A stretch of DNA of 64,000 nt from Heliopora coerulea (GCA_030142905.1 JASJOG010000528.1:1-64000); one strand, 5' to 3'. Numbered from the stretch's first letter, positions 13,094 to 27,200 are shown. Notes: generated by a model from the letters alone, not told the origin. A program made the numbers and translations.

Positions 13094-13165
13094 GTTCCCT
13101 AACGGGAATCGAGCCCGTGTCTCCCGATTGCCGGTACGGTTGTTTTACCACTTGACAATAGGGTC
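13094..13165 (-). repeat. tRNA-like (tRNA-derived SINE-type) module 1
   Basis: On the minus strand a CCCTA...TTAGGG acceptor-like pair frames an A-box-like GTCAAGTGGTAAAAC and a B-box-like GGGCTCGATTCCCG with an ACGGG/CCCGT stem. The anticodon arm is poor. It recurs at 13366-13430 and, inverted, from 13549. It is a repeat-borne pol III-type module and not a functional tRNA gene. Confidence 0.6.
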
Positions 13166-13365
13166 TCAGACGGCAAGTAGGATGTTGATTAGTGAACCTG
13201 GTTCGTAATATTGATATGCCTCTTTCGTAGTTGAAAGCTGAACATACCTGTAATATAATATTGTGTATAAGTAAATTTGATCTTACTAAGTGTAGATGTT
13301 TTGTAAGCTTGGATATATATGATGAAAAGTTTGTTCTCAAGCTTTATTTCAGAAAATTTCTGAGT

Positions 13366-13430
13366 TCCCCAACGGGAATCAAACCCGTGTCTCCCGATTG
13401 CTGGTAGGGTTGTTTTACCACTTGACTATA
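13366..13430 (-). repeat. tRNA-like module 2 (centre of the inverted repeat)
   Basis: Near-copy of module 1 (ccaacgggaatcaaacccgtg, then ttgttttaccacttgac). The 3'-side acceptor half is kept. The 5' side has been replaced by the arm sequence tataatttacttatac. Confidence 0.55.
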
Positions 13431-13556
13431 TAATTTACTTATACACAATATCACATTACAGGTATGATCAGCTTTCAAGTACGAAAGAGGCATATCAATA
13501 TTACGAACCAGGTCTCTAATTAACATCACACTTGCCGTCTGCGACCCTATAGTCTA

Positions 13557-14415
13557 GTGGTAAAACAACCGTACAGGCAATCGGGAGCTTAGATTGGCAT
13601 TCAAGGAAAGTTCAAGTTTAGAAATAATAAGACTTTCTCTTACCAAAAGTTCAGAGGCAGAAGAACAGGAGGATAGGATTTTGAAGTCGTTGAGTGATGC
13701 AGTGTGGCCAGTCTCAGTGAGATGAGTTAAAATGCTGGAAGGTGATGGGTTAAGAAGCTTTTTACCTGTCAGGGCGGAGACTCCTAGATGATCAGAGGCT
13801 CGTGTATGTAAGTGGCGAGCCGTTTGGCCCACATACAATGCGGAGCAGCATTGACACGTGTAAAAATAAACAATACGAGACCTCAGAGCTTTAGGAGTCC
13901 TGTCCTTGAAGTTAAAAAGATGAGCAAGTCGCTTGCCTGGTTGAAAAACAAAACGAATACTGATGTGAGGGTAAGCTGAGGAGCACAGTTTTAAAATTTG
14001 AGTGCGGATTTGAAGAAAGTAACAACCAGTGAAGGGAAGAGAAAAGTATAAGACCTTTTTGGGGACTGTGTGAAGGACTGGTTTGGATGTCAAGGTTTTG
14101 TCCAAGAAAAGAGAAACGCATTTTTCAAATAAATGGGTAGGAAAGCCATTGGTTTTAAAGATATTTCTTTAACATTTCAAGTTCTTTGTGGAAATTTTCA
14201 TAACTAGAGCAGATGTTGAAACAGCGATGGAGTAGTGAAAGAATTAGGACTTGTTTGTAAGTGAAAGGTATGAAGCTGTGAAAATTTGTGAAAAGACCAG
14301 TGAATGTGGGTTTACGATAAACGGAATTGGTAAAAGTGCCGTTATGACGGGTGATGTCAATGTCGAGAAAAGGTAATGAGCGGTTGAATCCACATTCGTA
14401 AATCTCCATGTTTAA
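13557..14415 (-). pseudogene. Penelope-like retroelement fragment (RT C-terminus plus GIY-YIG), 5'-truncated and frameshifted
   Basis: The minus strand at 14409-14155 reads LPFLDIDITR, VYRKPTFTG and FIPFTYKQVLI, as at the C-terminal end of a Penelope-like reverse transcriptase. After a one-base frame break near 14153 it continues as NGFPTHLFEKC and then a GIY-YIG endonuclease core (YFYTCQCCSALYVGQTARHL, about 13880-13800). Known Penelope-like elements join exactly these two domains. Catalytic RT motifs upstream are absent because the copy begins near 14415. The last codons run into tRNA-like DNA at 13590, so the original 3' end is lost. It is a dead copy. Confidence 0.8.
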
Positions 14416-14736
14416 TGAAAGATTTCTTCTCAGAAAATTTTCTTCGCCAGTTTAACCTGCGTATGATATTTGTGATTATTTGTAAGCGGTTAACTGCAAT
14501 TGAAGTGGGGATCACTCAACCATTCAAGAAGTTGAAGATATAAACCATATAATAATATTTCGATACACTGTATTTAAAATATTATAACAATAATTTAGAA
14601 GCTAATTTTTTACCCTATCAGCTGTAGCAATTATGAATACGTATTTCAATTAAATGAATACCATTATTATCATTTTTATCGACACTACCGTTATCGTTAT
14701 CGGTATAACTATCATTATATATATCAAATCACAACA

Positions 14737-15110
14737 GCCATCATAATGATTATCATCATCATCACCACCACCATCATCATCATTATTATCATCATCACTA
14801 TCATCACAATCGTCACTATCATCATCACCACCACCATAATCATCATTACCACTACCATCGTCATCACCACCACCACCATCTTTATTGTCATCATCGTCAT
14901 CACCATCATCATCATCATCATCACTATCATCATCATCATCACTATCATCATTATCATCATTATCATCATCATCATCACATCATCATTATCACTATCATCA
15001 CATTATTATAATCATCATCACCAGTACCATCATCATTATTATCACCATCATCATCATCGTCACCATTGCTATCGTAATCACCATCTTCAGTTTTACTGTT
15101 TTTGTAATTG
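14737..15110. repeat. (CAT/CAC)n microsatellite, about 370 bp
   Basis: Long imperfect ATC/ACC trinucleotide tract. All frames in it read as Met, Ile, His or Ser runs and are not genes. It lies just upstream of the EGF gene. Confidence 0.9.
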
Positions 15111-15233
15111 TCATTATTATTTACCTTCGTAAAAGATATGACCAAGCAAAGATATGCATGGTTTTGGTATATCTTAACTTTATGAAGTTTAGTGTGATAC
15201 TCGCCTAACTTCATGTCTTAAAATGCTTTCCAG

Positions 15234-15294
15234 ATGCATTTCTTTTTGTCTGCAATAATTCTTACGTCTGCAGTTCAGATTGTCCCAGTAAAAG
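15234..15294 (+). CDS. Exon 1: start codon and signal peptide
   Basis: ATG at 15234 opens a 20-codon stretch beginning [14 protein letters not shown], a short polar start followed by a hydrophobic core, as in a secretory signal peptide. The exon ends AAA G before gtaagg at 15295, leaving phase 1. The ATG directly follows tttccag, so a 5'-UTR intron acceptor may sit here. Joining to the acceptor at 16313 keeps the frame open. An earlier ATG at 15223 is out of frame and stops within 12 codons. Confidence 0.6.
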
Positions 15295-18200
15295 GTAAGG
15301 GATTGAAACAGTTTCGATTAAATTTGATGATATGTTAAACATCAGTCGCATTTCTGTGCTGGGAAGAAACTGATTATCCATCATATGCATAAAGTATGCA
15401 TGTCAATAGTGTTTTTGAGCAATCTGATTGGTTCCTCTAACTCACAATGTCCTGCATTATTCATCTCAGAGCAAAACAAAATGACTTGCCGTTTTGATTC
15501 AGTTACGGAAGAAGGAAATTATCATCATAAAGAATTTAGCCTTGTCACACAGTACTAAAAAGCAACGAAATTTGACACTTAACTTTTTAGGAATAAAAGC
15601 ACTCAGGATACATTGAAAATTCGCGGCTCGGTGAATTTCCACCACTATTCACTATTCACTTCGGTGAATAATTGTTAATTATTCCAACTAAACTACAAAG
15701 GTGAACAGATACATACAGCTCGTTAATCATCGAATGTCGTTTTGCTGAATTGAACAATCTATACACTTTTAAGGAACTGGTGGCTTAAAAGTGTATAAGT
15801 AGGTCTAAGTTTCTATAAACCTGTCCACAAACGTGCACTATCCCCGCCGTGAATTCTGGAATTTAATTTGAATTCTACCTGTTAGTTCGCAGTGTCTACT
15901 TCAGGCGCGGATCTAGGATTTTGCAGAAGGGCGGGGGGTTCGTCAGGCCAGGCTTGTCTTCAGGTTTTCGAGAAGAGGGTGGTTAACCAGACCACTGGTT
16001 GTTCTAGAGTTTTAAGGTGGGTGGTTCCTTTATCACTTAAATGAGTGTACAATTAAAAGAATATGCAAATAAAGTTTATTATGTAAATATAGGACGATGG
16101 CGAGAAACTCTTAGATTGTTTGGAGGCTAAAAGGGAAGTTAAACCCTCTAAACCCTCCCCCTGGATCCTCTACTGCGCTTGTACTTGGCTTTAGATCCAA
16201 TATTTTTCACTCGAAATTTGTGTTGTTGAGCTTTCTTACATTAAGATTTTCCTTGCAAACATAACCTGTCAAGCAGGATGTCAATTAATAATCTACAATT
16301 TTTTTTTTCTAAGCTTCTAACCACTACAGTTTGAAAGAATACATATTCTTTTCAAATGCTACTCATGTGTCATATGTCTCCGTCGATGGTGGAGAATCAA
16401 CAGCAGTTTTTCCAGCAGAAAGTGCAACATTAGGGTTCGATGGCACCAACAGAAAACTGTGGTATTTTAATACGGAAAACCTTACTCTATACAACAGCAA
16501 CTTGGATGGCAGTAATAAACAGGCTGTTTTTAAATCATCCGACATTGGATATTTTACAGTAAACGGTGTGAATGAAACAGTTTACTATCTCCACAAGAAC
16601 GACGACAATAGGGTCCGCTCATTAACTTTCACTGGATCCGAATTGCCAATCATTAATAACTTACAGGACACGGACTTTCGAGATATTCAGGTTGATCCAT
16701 CTAATCAGTAAGTATGTGATAGTTAATATGCTGATTTTAAATATATAATTTAATGATGTTTTCATTGGTATGAAATATATGGAATAAAACTTGAATAAGA
16801 AAATCTTCCCATCATCCTACGGGAAAGTCAAGCTGTGAAGGTAAAAAGAAGTCGAATGTCTTAAACTACTTTTATCTCACCATCTTTTCCATGACATGAG
16901 GAGAATTCTTCATGGACTAATAAACCTCAATTACATCAATTTAAGGTTTGATTTAAGATTTAGTCAGCGTCACAAATTGTAGTTGCACATACAGATGTTT
17001 ATATGAAGGTCGCTAAGGACAAATGTATCTAGCATGAGGATAAATTATACAACAAAGTGCTTAATATTTAATAGTAATACGTGAAATACATAGCAGTGGC
17101 GTAGCTACACCCGGGCCTACCCGGGCCTATGCCCGGGTGAAACCTGCTTGTGACTGGGTGAAATATTGCTGACAAATCTAGCCCTTATTTAGCAAAGTAT
17201 AGACTATAGTCACTACAAAGATTAAATATAATTATTCTGTTTACCTAATGCCCAAGTATTAGTTTAATTCCCACATAAATGTTAATTATTTCGTAAAGAT
17301 ATATGCTAGCAAGATGAAGTAAAAAACAGTGTGTCAGTGGGAGCCGACTGCTTCTCAACTTGCAAATCCCACACAGTTGGGAACACTCTTATTGTATTAT
17401 CAAGGAGATGTCGCAAGGCTTCTATGAAACTGGGGTGTCAGTTGTATTATTTTGCTGAGTCATTTTTACGTTGAAGACGTAAAATTAGTTGGGGAAAAAA
17501 ACGAAGGTACAAAAGATTATCCATCCAAAATATTTCAACATTTGAAATCTTTAGGTCATTTAAGAATCAAGTGATTGAGCTTGGGGTGTGATCCACCAGA
17601 CACAGCAAGTGTCGGTCAGTATTCACGAGTCAAAAAAGTTTCTTTTTTCGGTGGATTCGGTGGCATGCTACCTTGGGAAATTTTTCAAGTTTGGCATTTC
17701 TTAAAAAGCCTTTTTCCGCGTTTTGCCAAGAGATAACAGCACAAGGATTTGCTCTAGTTTCCGCAAGGGTCGCATTTTGCCAGGCAAGGAGGATGCATTT
17801 GTTGAGTGACGGAAGAACTGAGTGTAGCTAAGAAGAAAGTTGTCGCTAGTCACACTAAATCCGCATTTGCTTTAAATGGCCATTTTAAGGGCTCTGAAGC
17901 AAAAACATGTACATTTCCCTTTCAGTTGTTGAGTTGAAAAATCAAAAAATGTGTTCTGTAAATGTGAAAAAAAGCAAACCGCGCCGTTTGGAACCAAATA
18001 CCTTAATTATTTGGGAAAATACGTTTAGGACAAATTCTTTGTCCAAAAGCGCCTAGTACTTATCTCCCAGGAAGCCCAACATATCGGGGGCTTGATGGTT
18101 ACCCACTGTAGAATAGATTTCAAAAATGTCCCCCAATGTCTTATTTCTGATCTCTATGAATTATTCTACAGCCCACTTCACCACAGGCAATCAGTAGGAT

Positions 18201-21200
18201 TAAGCCCACAAGCTGATGCGCCTCCACTGCAACTTTGTGAGTTCGTTGTGATCCCCGTTCAAAAATACATAAAAAGAAAAGATCAATTGATTTATCATGA
18301 TAAACATAGCTTTAGAAAACTGTGACTGCTTGATCTTTATATGTGTGCTTTGCTTTATTGTTAGGTCCCTATTTATATCAACATCGGATACATTAAATCG
18401 AAATCTTTTGCGCTACAGTCTAACGGAGGACATTCTTCATGATGTTGATTCTGGTAGAAGTGGATTCTCAACACATCTAGCCCTCGACGTTTCAAACAAA
18501 ACGATTTATTCAATTCACTTTTCAGCCGAAACAACTTACAATATTAATAAGACCAGTTATGACGGAGTATCAACCCGTATAATTAGTGACCAGACAGGAC
18601 TTGTCAGTAATGTCGATATTACAGTCGGAGAGAACTATTTTTACGTCTTGGACTCCGCCAATTCAGAAATTAACAGGTACAATAAAAGGTCCGACACTTT
18701 CGACCAAAAAATTGTTGTATCATCAGGGACAAAAAATGTTATTATTGTCGTCGGTAAGTGAATGGTTATCTTCGATATAAAATCTTTCAACATTGTTTTT
18801 TATATGTCAATTATATATCTTTCAAATATAATCTTTAACTTTTACTAATGATTTACCAGGTGGAAATGTTAATCGAACAACGAGTATATAATAGCACAGT
18901 TCAATATGCAAAGATTAAAAGTCACCTTTTAAAAAACAAGATACAAAAAGAATTTGTAGAGATTCATTGACACTGCCTTTTCGTTGCCATCGTTCACCAT
19001 TATTAAAGTGACATAAAGCAATAATGTTAATATGTTGCTCGATGGCAACAGGACGTCACTGTTAATAAATCTCTATGAGTTCTATTTGTTGCTTGCCAAT
19101 GTTTTAAAAAGATCACTTTTCATCGTCGTATATTGAGCTGAGCGTTTATGTCATTATTCGACTAATCCTTAACCTGTTCAGTAGATCAGCTGCGCTCGAT
19201 CCCTTACGGGTGAATTAAATGGCCATATTAATGTTCTGCCAATTGATTTCCAGAACTCGACTTCAACTACAAGCATTTTGAAAGACATAACCTGCTACTG
19301 ATACGTTCACAAGGAAACAGACGTGGATGTTATTAACACATGTCATATACAGTGGCGTACCCAGCCCATAGGCGTGCAGGCCGGGCCTTCAAATTTCTTT
19401 AAGAAAGATAGAAAACAGAGACAACATTGATATAAAGAAAACGAAACAAAATGCAAAAAGTTATCCGAGGCATAAAATTAACTTCTACTGCAATACGTTC
19501 CATCGGTAATCCCAATTCAGTTAAGTGACAGCAATGATCAAATCGAGCGGTTTCCTCAGGAGTAATTATTCTCATAGCTTTTTAATTTTCGCACAGTTTT
19601 TAATTTTCGAACTCCTTCGGTGTTCTCGTACGTTGTATTCCGGGTCTACAAATGCCCTGACGTCTGGGTACGCCACTGATATATCAATTTAAAGCTAAAT
19701 GACTTGATGGTAGAAGAGGCTACCATAAGCATACGGGCCCTAATCATTTGGGAGGGCAGAGACTATCTGCCCGAACCGCTCTGCTCGAATGTTTAGTTGG
19801 AAAAAACCTTGGAATAAGAATTACATACTGCACACAGTATATATATGGCAACGTGAATGCACACTAATATCCAAACTCTTGTACATCGTAATCGATTTTT
19901 GAAAATTTTTCTTTTTTAATCACGCTTAGAAATTTATTTTTCCCAATTCTACCTGAGCTATTTGCCCGAATCTGGTCCTCTCCAAATTTTTTGGGGGCAA
20001 TTGTCTCCCCTGTTCTCCCGCCCCGTACGCCCATGGAGGCTACAAAATCCAATTATAGAGAGGAAAAGTCCGTCAATTGTTTTATTTACAAAAGGAAAAA
20101 GTAACTGTCTTGCGTTTCGGGTATACAAGTCCTTTTAAATTGAATTTCTGGTTTTGAAGTTTATATAACAATAATCTCCCACAAATTATCCACTATAACG
20201 TCAACAGTTTTTGATTTGTTCAATATTTTGAGAAGATTTGAAATGTTTTGTGACTTAATGCAAATCATTTCATAAAGATTGGAGGAAGCTGCATTCCAAA
20301 AAATCACGATTACGTTTTTGTTGAAGGATTTTAATGTTTCATAACATCAATTATGTTATGTGTTCATTGATATTTTTCCAGATGAAGATGAATGTTCTGT
20401 GAATAATTCATGCCACATCAACGCTACTTGCAATAACATACCAGGAAGTTTTGTATGCACGTGTAATACCGGGTTTTCTGGAAATCAAACCTATTGCGAA
20501 GGTAAATCGCTAGATGCAACCATCTTAAGACATGATAGTATTTCCTTTTCTATTTGTATTAGGTTTAATAATATTGCACCTGGACTGACTAGAGCAATTC
20601 TTTCAGACTTTTAAATGTGCAACAATTGTACTGTCGATACATGATTTTCGTCAGCATCAACAATATAAATTTGTTTTTTTTTTTTGTCCACGCTTCCTTA
20701 GATATAGATGAGTGTGAAAACAGTCCCTGTAACAACGACTCTACTTGCACAAATACAATTGGTTCGTTTACATGTCAATGTAGTTCTGGTTATACTGGAA
20801 ATGGATCAAGTTGTGAAGGTAAAAGCAATTTTGTGAAAACAATTTTCGGGTATGATAGGATAACATAGGACTTGATAGGAATATAATGTGATAGAATAAG
20901 ATAGTAGGATAGATGGGATTAGATAGGATAGAATACGATGATATTGAATAGAATGCGTTTGGTTGATGTTTTCACGTCTTGCATAAATTCTTTTTGGCTC
21001 GTCGGAAACGCAGCTTATAATCACTGATTATAGGCTGGTTTCCATATAATCGCTGGTGATTGCTGTTGATCGCTCGATCGCTGAAACCATTCAACCGAAC
21101 AATCACTGTGGATCGCTTTCAATCCTTAGATATGATCGCTCGGTTTACTGCGCGTGAGCTCCCGCTTACATATAATTCAGTAGATATCAGAATCAATGCG

Positions 21201-24200
21201 CATTCGAGAATACACTAGCACACGGCTTCAGCTGTATGTTGTAAAAGATGGAGAATAAAGATGAATTGTTGCTTCAAGCAAATCATTTATTGCTTCTGTA
21301 TTTAAAAAGACGACAGCTCGTCGAGAAAAACCGAAAAAAACATCGCTTTTGGGTTCGGAGAGTATTTAAAGAGAGAAACCGACAAGGACTTTATCACACG
21401 CTCTTTGAAGAGCTTCGTTTGTTTGACGGAGTACTTCTTTTTTTCTTCCGAACGGACGCTACAAGTTCAGGGGCCACGCCACCGGGGGTGGGCCGCCGGA
21501 GCCATGGCCCGTCCGCTTTTTTGCTGTGAAGCGTTTTGTTTTTGTGTAAAAGAGATAATTATAGCTCTTGTGATTCTATTGTTTGGAAACGTCACGAAAA
21601 AGAACAAAACAATAGATATTTTTACTTACGTAAACAGCCAGCTGTTTCTCAAAGCCACTTTGGTTTCCACATGCTACACACTTAGCACGTGGAAACTGAT
21701 TTAAACTGATTTAACCAATTGAACTTATTATGAGACGCTGAGTTTTGTTGAGTTTTAAGATCATTCAGTAAGAAAATTTCAGGTACCTTTTAGTCTCAGT
21801 CGTCGCACCATTGCTATGCATTTAACATAGTAGAAATACTGCTGTTTTTCTGATAATTTTTCTAACTCCTTAGCTTTTAGTATGTACAAGAGTAAGTCAA
21901 TTTAAGCATTACCCAGCGTTTCAGACAAATTCATACCTAAAAATTCTTCTCAACTCGATAGTAGCTTTGGGTGCCTTTGTATTTTCAGGGAGTATGTATA
22001 TTTGATAAACGTTGAAATTGATACATCGCTTTTTACACATAAAATCAGGTCCTTTTCCCCCTTAATTTTTTTCATATTTTACAAGGAAAATCCCGCGAAA
22101 ATGCATATTTGAAGGTAAATCCTGGCCTACCTACTTTTAAAATCGTGTCGCGGCCCCTGACGTTGCGACGGTAACAAAAAGAGCATTGGATATTCGGATA
22201 CATCTCGATCGCTCGGTCGCTGAACTTTGTTTCCGTGTGATCGCTGGCGATCGCTGATGATCGCTCACGATCGCTCTCGATCGCTCTCGATCGCGATCGT
22301 TTATGATCGCCGGGGCGTTGGAAAGTGTTTCCATATGATTGCCGTCGATAGCGCTGGATTGCTGGCGATCAATAGCGATCGTGAGCGATTATATGGAAAC
22401 GGGCTATATAATTAGTCATAGGAACTGATGTAATAGATTACCCACCGAAATTTTACAATTTACCGTCGGCGTTTGCATGGGAAGACAAAGATTAGGAAGG
22501 AGACTGGTAAGGTGCAAAATTTATCCCCCGGCGGAGTGAGCTTTAACAAGTTGGAGGGTACATTTTTCGGTGGGAACATTGTGCGAATTGCGTAAACATA
22601 TTAGTTGTGAGATCATAACAAAAGCGCAACGATTCCGTGAGAGTTTATAAACCAAAAAATAAATTGTTGTCCATTTCTCATAAACGTGTCATCACTATGC
22701 TTTTAGCAACTATAAACCATATCCGGTTAATACAATGTTGACACATTTACATTCTTCCTTGACCCTAGCTGTGTACAGTTTAAAGGGGCAGACCATACTA
22801 TACCATGCGGCCAGACATTTTAGCCATATTTTTAAATCTCTAAGATTATGCGTATGATAAAAAGGGCATTTGTTGCCAAAATTTTGGGGGGTAAAAACCC
22901 CTTACCCCCCCTGCTCACGCCGCCTTTGAATTTATCAGAAATATCGGTAGATGTGCAGAAGTGTCCTTTCAGAAAAGCTTTAATTATTTTATGTACTTGT
23001 CACGTGAAATGTTGGATTCCGCCATCGCGGCATTGTTTGAAATTTCACACTTCAACGCAGTGTAAATTGAGAGCAGTTCTGAAGCTTAAAAGGTGAGGTT
23101 TTTATTTCCTAACTCGCCAGTGTTTGGCAGCTACATATAGGAAGCCATGTAGCACAAATATATTGCTTAGTATCTTAGTGAAATGATCGGAAAGGTCTGA
23201 GTAATGCCGAAATGCAAAGAGTAGTTTTCTAACCTTTCGAGCGAAGGCCCTTTGAAGACGTGTTCCCGACTCATAGGTAAAAATTTAAGGTGTGAAAATT
23301 TAGTCGACCGGTTCATGTATATCATGGATCTCTATCGAAAAAGGGTACTTTCATGGCAAATAACGGGCGCTTAAATCAATTAATCGTATAATTTAAAGGA
23401 ACTGTTGTTCAGTAGTTTTCCAGTTGATGTTAATTGCTTGTATTTCAATAAATCGTTTTGTTTGCAAATTTCAATGCCACTTCAAAGATCACAAAGCTGG
23501 AGTCCTGGTGTAAATGAATCTTATAAAACAAATTAAAAATGATGCACTCCTTTGAATAACTTCGGGCTATATTTATTAAAAATTATGTATAGTACTTTCC
23601 TTGTACGAATCTAGTTTGTCGCTAATTTGATATAAATACCAGTATCAAATTTGTATCAAATTAGGAAGTGATGAGTTACATGTAAACCACGAAGTGCTAT
23701 ATCCAGAAATACAGCTATTTACATGTCATGTGCAGCATTTTGCTGATGCCTAATGGGGAGGTTTTTTCGGCCCAAATTTTGAAATAAAATCAGAATGTAC
23801 ATGTTGGTGTAAATACAGTGTAGATATTACTTTTTAAAATGAAGGAAAGAATTAATGAGGTATGGAATTTCACATATACTTAGGTTCTCAGTTTAACTAA
23901 CTTGAGGTACCAATATATATCACAGTATACAGCAGTACCAGCATAGCCAGACTGTTTAGATTAATTGTACGGACTTACCAACTAAGTTGAGCAGGTTCAT
24001 TGACAGCGTTAAAACAAGTAAATAATATGCTGTCTGACACTTAACCATGGTCTTAAAGTTGACTTGCAGGTACAGGTATTGGTATAAAAATATGGAGAGG
24101 TACATATACTAAGATTTTCATCAAAAAATTTGGTCCATAATTCACAACCTATTTGAGTACAGGCCTGCAGGAAGCAAATTTCTTGTGGTACAGCCATAGC

Positions 24201-27200
24201 TGCTGAACAATACTGGTAATAATTCACTACAATAGAATTCAGAACACTGTTTCACCAGATAAGTCATGCTGCATACCATAATTGTTTTAAATTAAATGCA
24301 TAACATATGATCAATTTCATGAGGAATGGTAAGGCCATGGCAGTACTGGCTGTACCATCTCCTACAGCCTAGGGGCGAGAGTAAAGAAACTGAATATTCT
24401 GTCTGCAAAACAAACTAGTCTGGTAAATCAACAATCATATGGCCTAGCTCAGCCGATACTGGATGTCTGAGATGAAAGTGTGATAGGTAATTGTGTCAGT
24501 AATATGATATAGTGAGTTTGCATTATTTGTAAATAGTTGTTTATGTTACCCTATTGCCAGTTGAGATTACATTTAAAATATGATAATGATATACATTTTT
24601 GCAAATACAATTTAGGTATTTTCATTTTGCCAACCCCACTTAATGTTCCCACAACAACAACATCAAATACAATTGTATATCATAGAGAATTTTACATACT
24701 ATTAATTTCCTGACTAGTGATTGTCAATTTTATAGAGACTGAAAGTTACTTTGTATAATAACATCTGGATTATTTTCCTGGATTTTGAAAAACACATTCT
24801 CCCTCCATCTTTCAGACATCAATGAGTGTGAACTTGATCCTTGTAAACAAAATGCCACTTGTTCAAATACATTGGGCTCCTATTTTTGTGAATGTGATAC
24901 TGGTTTCACTGGAAATGCTTCAAATTGTACAGGTATTGTTTTCCAAAGAAAAGATCATTCTAATGGAAAAAAGCGAAACTGTCCTTTTTTTTACCATTTA
25001 ACTTTTTCTCCTAGGTCTACTGATTTTGCTTCTTTTGTAGGTTTGACAATTTTTTCTGGTATCACTAAAAATCTCTTAATCAGGCAGTGAATTTAAAACA
25101 CTAACCTTGCAATTTGACCATTTTTGGTTTATTTATTTAGACATTGATGAGTGTTCAACAAATCCTTGTTCATCTAATGCAAGTTGTACTAACACATTGG
25201 GATCATATCTGTGTCAGTGCAATCCAGGCTTTACGGGGAATGGCTCAATTTGTTCAGGTACCTGTAATAATAATACTGTGGTGATGATAGTGTTAGTCAT
25301 GGATGATCGTGATGGATTTGTAATTGTGATTGTGAAGATGATAATGAAAGCAGTGAAAATTTAGTTGTAAATGGCAAAAGTATGTTTTTAATGATGAATT
25401 GGAAAAGAGGAATGTGATTTTGTAGATGAATCCACACCTGCTGAAGGTTACCTGGTTTATACTTTACATTCGTTGATGTGATCAGTCTAAAGTCTGCCAT
25501 AAATGCCCAATGAATACCAGATACCTGATACTACATTCAAAAATCAGGCTAGCCTTATAGAATTGACTACTTGTCAAACACATGTATGACAAACATTTTA
25601 CTTTGTTTCAAGAACCTTCAAATTTTCTTTGATACTCATCAAAAGCAATAAACCATGTGCTGTAGCATCCATCGTGCATCCATAACGTGATGGTTGTGTA
25701 TAGCAAGTTTTAAAGCTTGGGTTCATGTGCCTTGAATTATGAAAGTTCACTTTCTCCATCAATGTTTGTTAAGCTCTGAATTAGGATCGAGCTTACTTTG
25801 GGTCCATTTTCTTGGTTGAAAAAGATCTTGCGGTTTTGTTTAGAGAAAAAAAAGTGAAAAACTTGGTTTTTCCGATGTTTTTCTCTGGTTTACATATGTG
25901 ATTGTTCTATTGGTATCCTGATAGGAAATTGGTGGGCTGATATTCACGACGTCATGGATCTATTGTAGAAATACAGTTCACCCTTTTCATCATTAACTTA
26001 TTATTTACTTATCGACTTTTTTCTCGTTCATTACCTTGAAACAGAAGCATTCTATACTGATACTGACTTCCTGTCTAGATATTGACGAGTGTAGAAACAA
26101 CCCATGTGAAGCCAATGCAGATTGTTCAAACACATATGGTTCATACATCTGTGTATGTAAAACTGGTTATACCGGTAGCAATGGGACATACTGTACAGGT
26201 ACGGCGTTTTTGCAATATTGGAAGGCATTATCTAGGTCTCCTACATATTTCTGTTTCTTTGCCCAACTTAAAAGTCTGTTTAGGTGGCTCCCAAAGTAAT
26301 TTTTTCATAGGGGATTGTAGCTAAATATGGTTTGGTATCGAGTAGTTGCTTTACAGTATCACGTCAGCACTGTCTACGTGAAAGTGAACAATAAATTTTG
26401 GGATGTTTCCTTCTGTGATTATGCTTAAAAGTACGCAAATGAACTGCTGATGATAGCAAACAGACTAAGAGTAGCAACGTTTCTAATTTTCAAACTTTTT
26501 TCATGTAATGTAGCGTTTGAAAACCATTATCTTGATTACAAAAAATCTGTTATGACGACCCCTCGTAATTGTAATCGTGAATATTTGCTGTTTAGATAAT
26601 TGTGAATAGTTCCAATGCTGTTGTTACCATGGTAACAAAAGTTAATGGCGCAATTTAATTAATGTCGTATGTTTGTGATAATTCTTCTACAGTTAGAAGA
26701 GGTCTCAGAAACATTCTGACTACGATAAACATAATTCATATACTCTGTGTTGAACTTCTAATTATTTTAAACCTAGAAATACCCTTGTATTTCTAGTATT
26801 TCCTTGTATTTCAGCTTCGCGAGGCTCCCTTCTCTGCTGGGCACAAATACTACGAAAAAGCTTATCTTTCAGCTATCTTTATGAAGGCTGTACGCTCAGA
26901 AACTACGGAGAATGTCGGATGGAAGACCTATAATTCTCGTTAATATATTGCAGATATAAATGAATGTGAAAACCCAAACATTTGTCATCCCAACGCAACA
27001 TGTTCAAACATTCCTGGGTCCTACCAGTGTGCCTGCAAGGTGAACTTTACAGGAGATGGGCAAAACTGCGAAGGTACGAATTACGTTCAATTGCAAAAAA
27101 GGCAACGTTCAAAGTACAGCAGTTTTTGATGAGTCACGATCACGGGATGTTAGACAGACAGATGTAAGGGAGGGGCCACCGACTTAAGAGCAAACTGGCA

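Larger units (their letters stand above)
13094..13590. repeat. Large inverted repeat carrying tRNA-like modules
   Basis: The left arm, about 13094-13274, is complementary to about 13431-13590 over roughly 150 bp. Shared phrases include cgtaatattgatatgcc on the left and ggcatatcaatattacg on the right. The roughly 155-bp centre holds a third tRNA-like copy. The right arm stops where the Penelope-like fragment begins. Confidence 0.65.
20819..24815 (+). other. Intron of about 4 kb with PIF/Harbinger-like remnant
   Basis: The longest intron in the window. It contains the inverted-repeat element at 21033-22404 and, at 22785-22925, a GGGG/CCCC-bearing repeat fragment. 23100-24780 shows nothing I recognise. 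Confidence 0.7.

Noticed and set aside
13094..13165. Functional tRNA gene
   Set aside because: The anticodon arm pairs poorly and the sequence recurs in an inverted repeat, so it is a repeat-borne module.
12720..13340. 206-codon open frame on the minus strand
   Set aside because: It runs through CA/TA microsatellites and a tRNA-like repeat; the length is a by-product of simple repeats.
14724..15214. Several open frames of 79-128 codons in the trinucleotide region
   Set aside because: They translate the CAT/CAC microsatellite into Met, Ile, His or Ser runs and have no gene structure.
17094..18230. Complete hAT-like element in intron 2
   Set aside because: Only the left terminus is convincing; the CCACTG at about 18223 lacks the extended inverted match and a flanking duplication.
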